Below are positions 9,160 through 16,663 of a DNA stretch of 33,969 nt, piece after piece (the stretch's first letter is position 1; every line of letters begins with the position of its first letter). Origin of the DNA: an uncultured Bacillota bacterium (lineage in GTDB: Bacteria > Bacillota_I > Bacilli_A > ML615J-28 > CAG-313); NCBI GenBank assembly GCA_946611195.1, contig CAMODB010000010.1:1-33969 (forward strand), read 5' to 3'. The translations under genes were made by a program, and so were the position numbers. The notes beneath the pieces were generated by a model that was given only the letters and a program-made list of their open reading frames with translations, did not search any database and was not told where the DNA came from.

Positions 9160-9189
9160 AAATAGCAACCAAATTAATGGTTGCTATTT
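9160..9189. terminator. Bidirectional terminator between rpmG and rarA
   Basis: AAATAGCAACC (9160-9170) pairs with GGTTGCTATTT (9179-9189), 11 base pairs, followed by a T-rich run on the plus strand and, less cleanly, on the minus strand. The rarA stop codon lies inside the 3' arm. Confidence 0.88.
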
Positions 9190-10434
9190 TTTCTTTTCAT
9201 TTTTTTGGGCTTCACGAATATAATTTTCAATTTCTAGATAGCGATTATAAAGACTTAATTCATTTTTAGAGGTTGGTTTTGGTGTGTAATATTTAACACC
9301 TACTAAAGAATCTGGTAAATATTGTTGATATACCCAAGCATTAGGATAATCATGAGGATATTTATAAGAGGCTTGATTAGGATCAAAAGAAGAAATATTC
9401 TTTAAATGAATAGGTAGGGAACCACTTTTACCATCTTCAATATCTTTTAAAGCTTTATCGATGGCGATAACAGCAGAATTTGATTTAGGTGAAAGTGCCA
9501 TTTCAATGACAATAGTGGCAAGAGGTAAACGAGCTTCTGGATTACCTAATTCTCTTGCGGCATTACAAGCTGCTACAACTCTTGGACCAATACCTGGATT
9601 TGCTAAAGAAATATCTTCATAAGCAACACATATTAATCTTCTACATAAAGATTGTAAGTCATCCGCAATAATTAATTTAGCTAAATAATGTAATGATGCA
9701 TCAACATCACTACCTCTTATGGATTTGTGTAAGCCGCTTAAAGTATCATAATAATTATCACTATTACTATCCATGCTTACATTAGCTTTTTGAATTACTT
9801 TAGCAGCATCTTCAATTGTGATATGTTCACCAGTAATACTAATTAAAGTATCAAAATTATTAATTAAGGTTCTAATTTCTTGATTACAAGAGGTAATTAA
9901 TAAATCATAAACTTCTTCATCAATTATCTTATTATTACCAACTAATTTATAAGCTTGATCTAAAACAGCTCTTAGAGCTTTTTCATCAATATCATGTAAG
10001 TGATAAATATGACAACGAGATCTTATTGCGGGATTAACCGCATGATATGGATTAACAGTTGTTAAACCGATCATTGTTAAGGTGCCATCTTCTACATATG
10101 GTAATAGATAATCTTGAATATCTTTTTTCATACGATGAATTTCATCAACAATAATGATGGTATTTTCTTCGAATCTAGAAGCATTAATTATTTGTCTTAA
10201 GGCTTCTTTATTATCGGTTGACGCATTAAATTTATGCCAATCATAGCCACTCATACGGCATGTTGCTTCCGCAATCGTAGTTTTACCACATCCTGGATTT
10301 CCATAAAGGATAAAAGAGAAGAGGGATTTAGATTCTAACATTTTTCTTATAATGCCATCTTTACCGACTAAATGATCTTGACCAAAGATATAATCAAAGT
10401 TAGTGGGACGCATTTGATATGCAAGAGGTTTCAT
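9184..10434 (-). CDS. rarA: Replication-associated recombination protein A (RarA/MgsA), AAA+ ATPase
   Basis: A 416-residue clamp-loader-like AAA+ ATPase. Visible parts are the N-terminal MRPTNFDYIFGQDHLVG, Walker A GNPGCGKTT at 45-53, Walker B IIIVDEIHR, the sensor region IGLTTVNP, and the C-terminal tetramerisation part SIRGSDVDASLHYLAKLI and RRLICVAYEDISLANP. RarA acts at stalled replication forks. It is transcribed divergently from the two-component operon. The minus-strand ribosome site TAAGGAGTG lies before the ATG. Confidence 0.95.
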   Translation of the reverse strand: MKPLAYQMRPTNFDYIFGQDHLVGKDGIIRKMLESKSLFSFILYGNPGCGKTTIAEATCRMSGYDWHKFNASTDNKEALRQIINASRFEENTIIIVDEIHRMKKDIQDYLLPYVEDGTLTMIGLTTVNPYHAVNPAIRSRCHIYHLHDIDEKALRAVLDQAYKLVGNNKIIDEEVYDLLITSCNQEIRTLINNFDTLISITGEHITIEDAAKVIQKANVSMDSNSDNYYDTLSGLHKSIRGSDVDASLHYLAKLIIADDLQSLCRRLICVAYEDISLANPGIGPRVVAACNAARELGNPEARLPLATIVIEMALSPKSNSAVIAIDKALKDIEDGKSGSLPIHLKNISSFDPNQASYKYPHDYPNAWVYQQYLPDSLVGVKYYTPKPTSKNELSLYNRYLEIENYIREAQKNEKKK

Positions 10435-10460
10435 AATAATAACACTCCTTATTCTTCCTT

Positions 10461-10489
10461 ATTATATAATAAAATAAGATTTTTTTAAA
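10461..10489 (-). promoter_or_regulatory. Probable rarA promoter
   Basis: On the minus strand, TTTAAA (10489-10484), a 17-base spacer and TATAAT (10466-10461), 27 bases before the start codon. Confidence 0.55.
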
Positions 10490-10539
10490 GTAAAAAGAGT
10501 CTAATTTTTATTATAATTCATATAAAATTAATGAAAATA

Positions 10540-10548
10540 TGATATAAT
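10540..10548 (+). promoter_or_regulatory. Extended -10 promoter of the two-component/HtrA/dinB operon
   Basis: TGA-TATAAT at 10540-10548, without a clear -35. It faces away from the rarA promoter within the same 162-base gap. Confidence 0.6.
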
Positions 10549-10596
10549 TTATAAAAAGTAAGAAAATTTATTTATTTTATAGTTAAGAGGTGTAGA

Positions 10597-11286
10597 ATGA
10601 GTAAAATTTTAATCGTTGATGATGAACAAAGTATTCGTGAATTAATCGCAAAATATGCTAAATTTGATGGTATTGAAACTGATCAAGCTGAAAATGGTAT
10701 GGAAGCTATTGAAAAAGCTTTGAATGAAGATTTTGATTTAATCATTATGGATATTATGATGCCAGAACTTGATGGTTATTCAGCTGTTAAAGAAATCAGA
10801 AAGAAGAAAAATACACCAGTTATTATGTTATCAGCACGTAGTGAAGAATATGATAAATTATATGGCTTTGAATTAGGTATTGATGATTATGTAACAAAAC
10901 CATTTTCTTCTAAAGAATTAATAATGCGAGTTAATGCGGTTATAAATAGATATAAAAATAATAATAAAGAAGAAGTAAAAGAAGAAGAAAAGAATATTTG
11001 GTCTTATCAAAGTTTAGAAATTGATTTGAATGCTTATATCGTTACGGTTGATAAGAATAGAATTGATCTTACACCTAAAGAATATGAATTATTAGTTTAT
11101 TTATGTCAAAATGCTAATCGCGCGATTACAAGAAATCAATTATTAGAAAAAGTTTGGGGCTATAATTTCTATGGTGATGATCGTACTCTTGATACACATA
11201 TGAAATCATTAAGAAAAAAGATTGGTAAATATTCCGATAATATTATTACTATAAGAAGGGTTGGTTATCGTTTTGAAACCGAATAA
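10597..11286 (+). CDS. OmpR-family response regulator
   Basis: A 229-residue response regulator. The receiver domain has the acidic pair D8-D9, phosphoacceptor D52 (IIMDIMMPE) and K101 in VTKPF. The C-terminal winged helix has LTPKEYELLVYL and DDRTLDTHMKSLRKKIG. It would bind DNA as a phosphorylated dimer. AAGAGGTG precedes the ATG. The kinase gene begins inside its last codons, followed by an HtrA-like protease. This recalls the CssRS envelope-stress pair of Bacillus, but that is an analogy, not a demonstrated orthology. Confidence 0.95.
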   Translation: MSKILIVDDEQSIRELIAKYAKFDGIETDQAENGMEAIEKALNEDFDLIIMDIMMPELDGYSAVKEIRKKKNTPVIMLSARSEEYDKLYGFELGIDDYVTKPFSSKELIMRVNAVINRYKNNNKEEVKEEEKNIWSYQSLEIDLNAYIVTVDKNRIDLTPKEYELLVYLCQNANRAITRNQLLEKVWGYNFYGDDRTLDTHMKSLRKKIGKYSDNIITIRRVGYRFETE

Positions 11287-12763
11287 GATTAAATTAAAGT
11301 GGAAGATTTTCGCCTATGTTTTAGTCTTTTCAATTGTTGTTGTTTCTTTATTCGTTTTCTTCCAAATGTTTATGTTGGAAAGATTCTATAAAAATACAAA
11401 GATTAATAATATGGAATCGTTATTTGATGATATCGAAACATTAATAATAAACGAAACGGATTTAAATAATGATGAATTCTCCCAAAAGATAAGAGAAAAG
11501 TCAGGTGAAGAAGAAACATCAATTGTTTTATTTAATGAAACAAATAATATTGTTACACAAGTTGGACAAAATGATGTTATCTTTAAATTACAAAATCCTG
11601 ATACGATGAATAAAGTTCGTTCATCTGCGCCTAGTAATAAAAAATTTTATATTTCTTTTACATCTAATTTCGGTCCAATGCCGAAAATGGGACCTCAAGA
11701 AGTAACAGTCTTTGATAATAGTAGTGAATTTAAAAAAGCATCTAAAGATTCTAATATTATCTGTGGAAAAATCATTTCTTATCAAGGTAATAATAATTAT
11801 TTATTAATTCTTGAATCTCGTTTAACTCCGGTTGCGCCAGCAGTTAAGGCTTTCCAAAGTCAATTATTATATATTTCAATTATTATTTTAGTTTTAGCTG
11901 TTGGTATTGCGTTATTCATTGCGTCTAGAATATCTAAACCAATTAAGAAGATGACTGATACAGCTAATGAATTAGCTAAAGGTAAAAGAGATATTGTTTT
12001 TGAAGGTAGTGGGTTTGCGGAAATCGAAGAATTGGATAATACATTAAATTATGCGGTTGCAGAACTTAATAAAACTGATACATTACAAAAAGAATTATTA
12101 GCGAATATTAGTCATGATTTAAAGACACCATTAACTTTAATTAGTGGTTATGCGGAAATGATGAAGGATATTCCAGAAGAAAATACACCAGAAAATCTTC
12201 AATTAATTGTTGATGAAGTTAATAGATTAAATGAATTAGTTAATGACTTAGTTCCTCTTGCAAAACTTCAAGCAGGAACAGAAGAATTCAATATAAAAGA
12301 AGTTAATTTAACCAAATTATTATCGGAAATAATCGATAGGCAACAAAAATTATTAGAATCACAAGAATTTACAATTAATTTCGATTTTACTGATTATATT
12401 ATAATTGATGCTGATCAACATAAATTAGAACAAGTTATTTATAATTTTATTACTAATGCGGTTAATTATAGTGGTGATTCAAAATTAATTGAAGTCAAAC
12501 AAGAAATCATTGGTGATGAAGTAAAAATATCAGTTAAAGATCATGGTATTGGCATTAAAGAAGAAGATTTAAGAGTAATTTGGAATCGTTATTATCGTGT
12601 TGATAAAGGTCATAAACGTAGTGTAAAAGGTAGTGGCTTAGGTCTTGCAATTGCCAAAGAAATCTTACAATATCATAAATTTAAATATGGTGCAGAAAGT
12701 GTTGTTAATGAATATAGTATTTTCTATTTTATTGCGCCAATAAAGAAGAAGGAAGCAAAATGA
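11273..12763 (+). CDS. Membrane sensor histidine kinase
   Basis: A two-membrane-helix kinase. Helices lie at about residues 10-33 and 197-218, enclosing an extracellular domain of some 160 residues. A HAMP domain follows at roughly 220-270. The H-box is NISHDLKTPL (His281), with N-box NFITNAVNY, G1 DHGIGI and G2 GSGLGLAIAKE. No ATG start exists. In-frame TTG codons lie at 11261 and 11273. AGAAGGG ends at 11260, so 11261 is too close and 11273 is slightly far; I prefer 11273 with low certainty. It ends in TGA, sharing ATGA with the next gene. The ligand is unknown. Confidence 0.92.
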   Translation: MKPNKIKLKWKIFAYVLVFSIVVVSLFVFFQMFMLERFYKNTKINNMESLFDDIETLIINETDLNNDEFSQKIREKSGEEETSIVLFNETNNIVTQVGQNDVIFKLQNPDTMNKVRSSAPSNKKFYISFTSNFGPMPKMGPQEVTVFDNSSEFKKASKDSNIICGKIISYQGNNNYLLILESRLTPVAPAVKAFQSQLLYISIIILVLAVGIALFIASRISKPIKKMTDTANELAKGKRDIVFEGSGFAEIEELDNTLNYAVAELNKTDTLQKELLANISHDLKTPLTLISGYAEMMKDIPEENTPENLQLIVDEVNRLNELVNDLVPLAKLQAGTEEFNIKEVNLTKLLSEIIDRQQKLLESQEFTINFDFTDYIIIDADQHKLEQVIYNFITNAVNYSGDSKLIEVKQEIIGDEVKISVKDHGIGIKEEDLRVIWNRYYRVDKGHKRSVKGSGLGLAIAKEILQYHKFKYGAESVVNEYSIFYFIAPIKKKEAK

Positions 12764-13974
12764 AAAAATTATTTTTCTTAGTTTTATTATTACTATTTGT
12801 TACTAGTTGTAGTGTAACAAATAAAGAAATAAATGAAGTAGTAAATCATGTAACAAATGAAATAACTACTAAAAATGTAACTGTTGAAGATTATACAATT
12901 AAGTCTTTAGAAGATAATCTTAATATTTGTATTGAAAAAGTTGAAACATCAGTAGTTGGAGTAATTCTAAAAGCTGAAAAAACCGTTAATGTTGATGGTG
13001 ATGATTGTACATTTTTGGAAAGAGAATCATTAGGTAGTGGTGTTATTTATAAGAAAATTGAACATCGTAATGCTGAAGATGTGATTGATTATTATACTTA
13101 TTATGCTTATACTAATGATCATGTTGCAGTATCAAGTGTTGCAATGGTAAATCATAAATTATTTGTTTATTTGAAGGAAGCAAATCTAGAAATTGAAGCT
13201 GAAACTTTAGGTAGTGATGCTAAATTAGATCTTGCAATCATTAAATTTAATACTTATGTGGATTTAAATCCTATAGAATTAGCAAATATTGATAATGTTA
13301 AAAAAGGTGATTTTGTTGTTGCAATTGGTTGTCCTGAAGGATTTGATTATTATCGTACTTCAACATTTGGTATTATTTCTAATTTAAGAGTTAGACGTTC
13401 ATCAGATACGGATGGTGATGGTATTGGTGATTTTGTATCAGAATTTGTTCTAGCTGATGCGGCAATTAATCATGGTAATTCTGGTGGTGGTTTATTTACT
13501 TTAGATGGTAAATTACTTGGAATTCCGTCTCTAAAAATTGTTAGTAATAATACAGAAGGTATGGGCTTTTCAATTCCATCAAATTTGATTGAAGCAGCAA
13601 CGCCTTATTTAGAAAATGGACAACCAATTATAAGACCAATATTTGGTATTACATCGAGTCCAGTTAGGGTTGTTCCAGCATCCTTTATGCAAACATATAA
13701 TATTAAAGCTTGGCCAAATGTTTATGATGGTGAACAACCATATGGCTTATATATTACCGCAAAATCCAATAAGGGAACGTTAAAAGATATCGATATTGAA
13801 GTAGGAGATATCATTATTAAAGTAAATGATATTAAATTATATGATTCAAGCGATTTAAGTATTCATTTAAATGGCTTTGAAGATTTTAATGTTTCGGATA
13901 CTGTTACTATTACTTATTATTCAAGTAAAACAAATGAATTAAAAACGATTGATGTAGTTTTAAAAGCGGAGTAA
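12760..13974 (+). CDS. HtrA/DegP-like serine protease lipoprotein with PDZ domain
   Basis: A 404-residue S1C protease. Lipobox VTSC puts the lipidated Cys at residue 17; most Firmicute HtrA proteins are instead anchored by a membrane helix. The triad is H121 (TNDHVA), D157 (KLDLAII) and S241 (GNSGGG). A PDZ domain spans about 290-400. Between the protease strands and the active Ser lies DTDGDGIGD (216-224), a calcium-loop-like insertion. The start overlaps the kinase stop (ATGA), and dinB follows after 3 bases. It probably degrades misfolded surface proteins under control of the preceding two-component system. Confidence 0.93.
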   Translation: MKKLFFLVLLLLFVTSCSVTNKEINEVVNHVTNEITTKNVTVEDYTIKSLEDNLNICIEKVETSVVGVILKAEKTVNVDGDDCTFLERESLGSGVIYKKIEHRNAEDVIDYYTYYAYTNDHVAVSSVAMVNHKLFVYLKEANLEIEAETLGSDAKLDLAIIKFNTYVDLNPIELANIDNVKKGDFVVAIGCPEGFDYYRTSTFGIISNLRVRRSSDTDGDGIGDFVSEFVLADAAINHGNSGGGLFTLDGKLLGIPSLKIVSNNTEGMGFSIPSNLIEAATPYLENGQPIIRPIFGITSSPVRVVPASFMQTYNIKAWPNVYDGEQPYGLYITAKSNKGTLKDIDIEVGDIIIKVNDIKLYDSSDLSIHLNGFEDFNVSDTVTITYYSSKTNELKTIDVVLKAE

Positions 13975-13977
13975 TTA

Positions 13978-15156
13978 ATGAGTAAAGTTATATTTCATGT
14001 TGATATGAATAGTTTCTTTGCAAGTTGTGAAATAGCTGAAAATCCTAGTCTTAAAGGTAAAAAAGTAGTAATTGCCCATGATAGTTTAGATAAAAAAGGA
14101 ATTATTGTTGCGGCGAGTTATGAAGCAAAACGAGAAGGTATCTATACTACACAACCTTTGTATGATGCGATAAAAAAAGTCAAAGATCTAATAATCGTTG
14201 AACCTCGTCATCAATTATATGAAGAATATTCACATCGATTCTTTGAATATTTTTATAAATTAACTCCTCTTTGTGAACCAGGTAGTATCGATGAAGCTTA
14301 TCTAGATGTTACTGATTGTGTTAGTGATAATAAATATTTAGAATTAGCCGAAAAAATTCAAAAAGATATTTTAGAATTATATAATCTGCCTTGTAGTATA
14401 GGAATTGGACCGAATAAGTTTTTAGCTAAAATGGGTTCCGATATGAAAAAGCCTTTAGGAATAACAGTGGTTAGAAAAAAAGATTTGAAAACTCAATTAT
14501 GGCCACTGCCTTTAAGCGATATGTTTGGGGCAGGAAAGAAGACTTGTTTAGCTTTAAGTAATATTGGTATTAAGACAATTGGTGATTTAGCTACTTATCC
14601 TAATCGAAAATTGATTTTTGATTTGTTGGGTCAAGCACAAGCTGATTATTTATTATCTAGTGCTTATGGTAATGGTAGTGATGTCGTTGATCCTAATCGT
14701 TATAATGATGTATCAAGTATTAGTAATGCTCATACATATGATTATGATGAATATAATCAAGAAAATATAAAATTATTAATTCATTATTTAACTAATAATG
14801 TTCAATCAAGAATGGAAGAAGCAGGTTATAGTGCGCAAAATTTCCGTTTATTAATTAAATTTAATAATTTTAAAGCGGTATCGAAATCTGTTAGTACTAC
14901 TACACCAATCATTTCTTCAATGGAGATGTATTATTTATATTTAGGTTTATATGATGAATTATCTGATCCTGATTTAGGTGTACGTCTAGTTAGTGTTACC
15001 GCAAGTCGTTTTACTAAAAATAATGAAAATTATAAACAATTAACTATTTTTGATTCATTAGATAAAGAAAAACAGGATTTAGAAGTCAATAAAGTTTTAA
15101 AGAATATTAATAAAATAGTTGGCAAAGATTTATTAATTAAAGGTGTAAAAAAATAA
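13978..15156 (+). CDS. dinB: Y-family DNA polymerase (Pol IV-like)
   Basis: A 392-residue translesion polymerase. Catalytic acids are D9 (HVDMNSFFASCE) and D105-E106 (GSIDEAYLD). The finger/palm segment SIGIGPNKFLAKMGSDMKKPLG and the thumb helix-hairpin-helix GIKTIGDLA are present. Near the C-terminus QLTIF (354-358) fits a beta-clamp-binding motif. The ribosome site GCGGAG lies in the last codons of the HtrA gene, 3 bases away, so expression is tied to the two-component operon. No terminator follows before the T-box promoter. Whether this is DinB proper or the related UvrX/YqjW type is not certain. Confidence 0.92.
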   Translation: MSKVIFHVDMNSFFASCEIAENPSLKGKKVVIAHDSLDKKGIIVAASYEAKREGIYTTQPLYDAIKKVKDLIIVEPRHQLYEEYSHRFFEYFYKLTPLCEPGSIDEAYLDVTDCVSDNKYLELAEKIQKDILELYNLPCSIGIGPNKFLAKMGSDMKKPLGITVVRKKDLKTQLWPLPLSDMFGAGKKTCLALSNIGIKTIGDLATYPNRKLIFDLLGQAQADYLLSSAYGNGSDVVDPNRYNDVSSISNAHTYDYDEYNQENIKLLIHYLTNNVQSRMEEAGYSAQNFRLLIKFNNFKAVSKSVSTTTPIISSMEMYYLYLGLYDELSDPDLGVRLVSVTASRFTKNNENYKQLTIFDSLDKEKQDLEVNKVLKNINKIVGKDLLIKGVKK

Positions 15157-15170
15157 TTTTCGCTCTTTAC

Positions 15171-15199
15171 TTGAAAAAATCTTTATTTTAAAGTATAAT
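15171..15199 (+). promoter_or_regulatory. Promoter of the hisS-aspS operon
   Basis: TTGAAA (15171-15176), a 17-base spacer and TATAAT (15194-15199). Transcription should begin near 15206. Confidence 0.88.
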
Positions 15200-15205
15200 A
15201 TTAAA

Positions 15206-15360
15206 AAATAATAATAAAAATCTTTCAATGAAAAATCTGACAAATTTGGAGAAAGACGTCTTAACGCGTTAAGTAAAAATTAAGAGTGGTAAAACCAAAC
15301 CAAGGTGGTATCGCGCAAATTTTGCGTCCTTGGAAAGAAATGTGTTTTTACCATTTTTTT
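15206..15360 (+). promoter_or_regulatory. T-box riboswitch leader of hisS-aspS, compact form
   Basis: The antiterminator is canonical: helix CCAAGG (15300-15305) with CCTTGG (15328-15333), a 7-base bulge TGGTATC (15306-15312) that would pair with the tRNA acceptor end, and an inner helix starting GCGCAA (15313-15318) with TTGCGT (15322-15327). The U-run is at 15354-15360. The region upstream of the antiterminator is only about 95 bases, too short for a standard Stem I. A hairpin TCTTTC (15221-15226)/GAAAGA (15251-15256) ends in a 7-base loop CTGACAA holding GAC. No CAC or CAT occurs in the leader, so it may sense tRNA-Asp rather than tRNA-His. The antiterminator is seen directly; the specifier is inference. 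Confidence 0.83.
15287..15360 (+). terminator. Attenuator terminator of the T-box leader
   Basis: TGGTAAAA (15287-15294) pairs with TTTTACCA (15346-15353), 8 base pairs, followed by seven T. The helix encloses the whole antiterminator, which is unusual because the two are normally mutually exclusive. Confidence 0.55.
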
Positions 15361-15373
15361 AATAGGAGGCTCT

Positions 15374-16663
15374 ATGAAAATAAATAAAATTAAAGGAACT
15401 TTTGATTTTTATGGTAAAGAAGTAGAAAAATATCGCTATATAGAAAAAGTTGCGGGTGATTTGGCGCAAAAATTCGGTTTTGAAGAAATGATTACCCCGA
15501 TGTTTGAAGCTACGGAAGTCTTTGTTAGAACAGCTGGTGATTCTAGTGATATTGTTAATAAAGAAATGTATACTTTTAAAGATCGTGGTGATAAATCATT
15601 AACACTTCGTCCAGAAGCTACAGCTGGAATTAGTCGGAGTTTTGTCGAAAACAAATTATATGTTGAACCAGGATTAAAGAAATATTATTATTTTGCACAA
15701 GCATTCCGTTGTGAAAGACCACAAGCTGGACGTTTTCGTCAATTTACTCAATTTGGGGTTGAAGCTTTAGGAAAAGAAAGTCCATATCTTGATGCTGATA
15801 TTATTTATTTCGGTTATTCAGTTTTAAATAAATTAGGAATTAAGAATGTTAAACTTAAAATTAATACTTTAGGTAGTAAAGAAGGAAGAAATCTATATTC
15901 AAATCGTTTAAGAGAATATTTTAAAGATAATATTTCTTGTATGTGTGATGATTGTAAAAAGAGATTGGAAACTAATCCTTTAAGAATTCTCGATTGTAAA
16001 ATTGATAGTGATAATCCGGTACTTATTAATGCACCTAAAATTCAAGATTCATTAAGCGAAGCTGATAATGAACGTTTTAATAAAGTATTAAGTATTTTAA
16101 AAGAATTAGGTGTCAATTATGAAGTTGATTCTAATTTAGTACGTGGTCTTGATTATTATAATCATACTGTTTTTGAATTTATTTATAATGAACCAAATTC
16201 ATCCATCTATAATTTAGCTATTTTAGCTGGTGGACGTTATAATGGTCTATCTAAAGAATTTGATGGCCCAGATACTGACGCAATAGGTTTTGGAGCAGGT
16301 GTTGAAAGATTAATGGTAATCTTAGAAGAATTAAATCTTTATCAAGAAAAGAAGACAAAAGTAGATGTTGTCATCGTTAATGTTGGTGAAAATTCTAAAT
16401 TAACCGCTTTAAAGATGGCTGGATTCTTAAGAAATAATGGTGTTCGATGTGAATTAGATTATGAATCGAATTCTTTAAAACCACAATTTAAACTTTGTGA
16501 ACGAAAAAATACACCTTTAATTATTATTATCGGTGATGAAGAAATTGAACAAGGCATCTTTAAATTAAAGAATACAGAAACAAGAACTGAAGAAATAAAG
16601 AAAATAGAAGAATTAAATGATTTATTTAAAATCGAAGGAGAAAAATATGCGTACCAAAAATAA
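15374..16663 (+). CDS. hisS: Histidine-tRNA ligase
   Basis: A 429-residue class II synthetase that charges tRNA-His. Motif 2 is AFRCERPQAGRFRQFTQFG, the His-binding loops are VRGLDYYNHTVFEF and AGGRYNGL, and motif 3 is IGFGAGVERL. The anticodon-binding domain is C-terminal. An in-frame opening extends to 15305, but that part is the T-box and terminator. The ATG at 15374 has AGGAGG at the right distance and gives the family N-terminus KINKIKGTFDFYG. The last 17 bases overlap aspS. Confidence 0.96.
   Translation: MKINKIKGTFDFYGKEVEKYRYIEKVAGDLAQKFGFEEMITPMFEATEVFVRTAGDSSDIVNKEMYTFKDRGDKSLTLRPEATAGISRSFVENKLYVEPGLKKYYYFAQAFRCERPQAGRFRQFTQFGVEALGKESPYLDADIIYFGYSVLNKLGIKNVKLKINTLGSKEGRNLYSNRLREYFKDNISCMCDDCKKRLETNPLRILDCKIDSDNPVLINAPKIQDSLSEADNERFNKVLSILKELGVNYEVDSNLVRGLDYYNHTVFEFIYNEPNSSIYNLAILAGGRYNGLSKEFDGPDTDAIGFGAGVERLMVILEELNLYQEKKTKVDVVIVNVGENSKLTALKMAGFLRNNGVRCELDYESNSLKPQFKLCERKNTPLIIIIGDEEIEQGIFKLKNTETRTEEIKKIEELNDLFKIEGEKYAYQK

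Noticed and set aside
15260-15273. CTTAACGCGTTAAG palindrome as a protein operator
   Set aside because: It is inside the hisS leader transcript and is more simply a small hairpin of the T-box leader.
15305-15373. In-frame N-terminal extension of HisS
   Set aside because: This stretch is the T-box antiterminator and terminator, and the ATG at 15374 has a full AGGAGG site and the family N-terminus.
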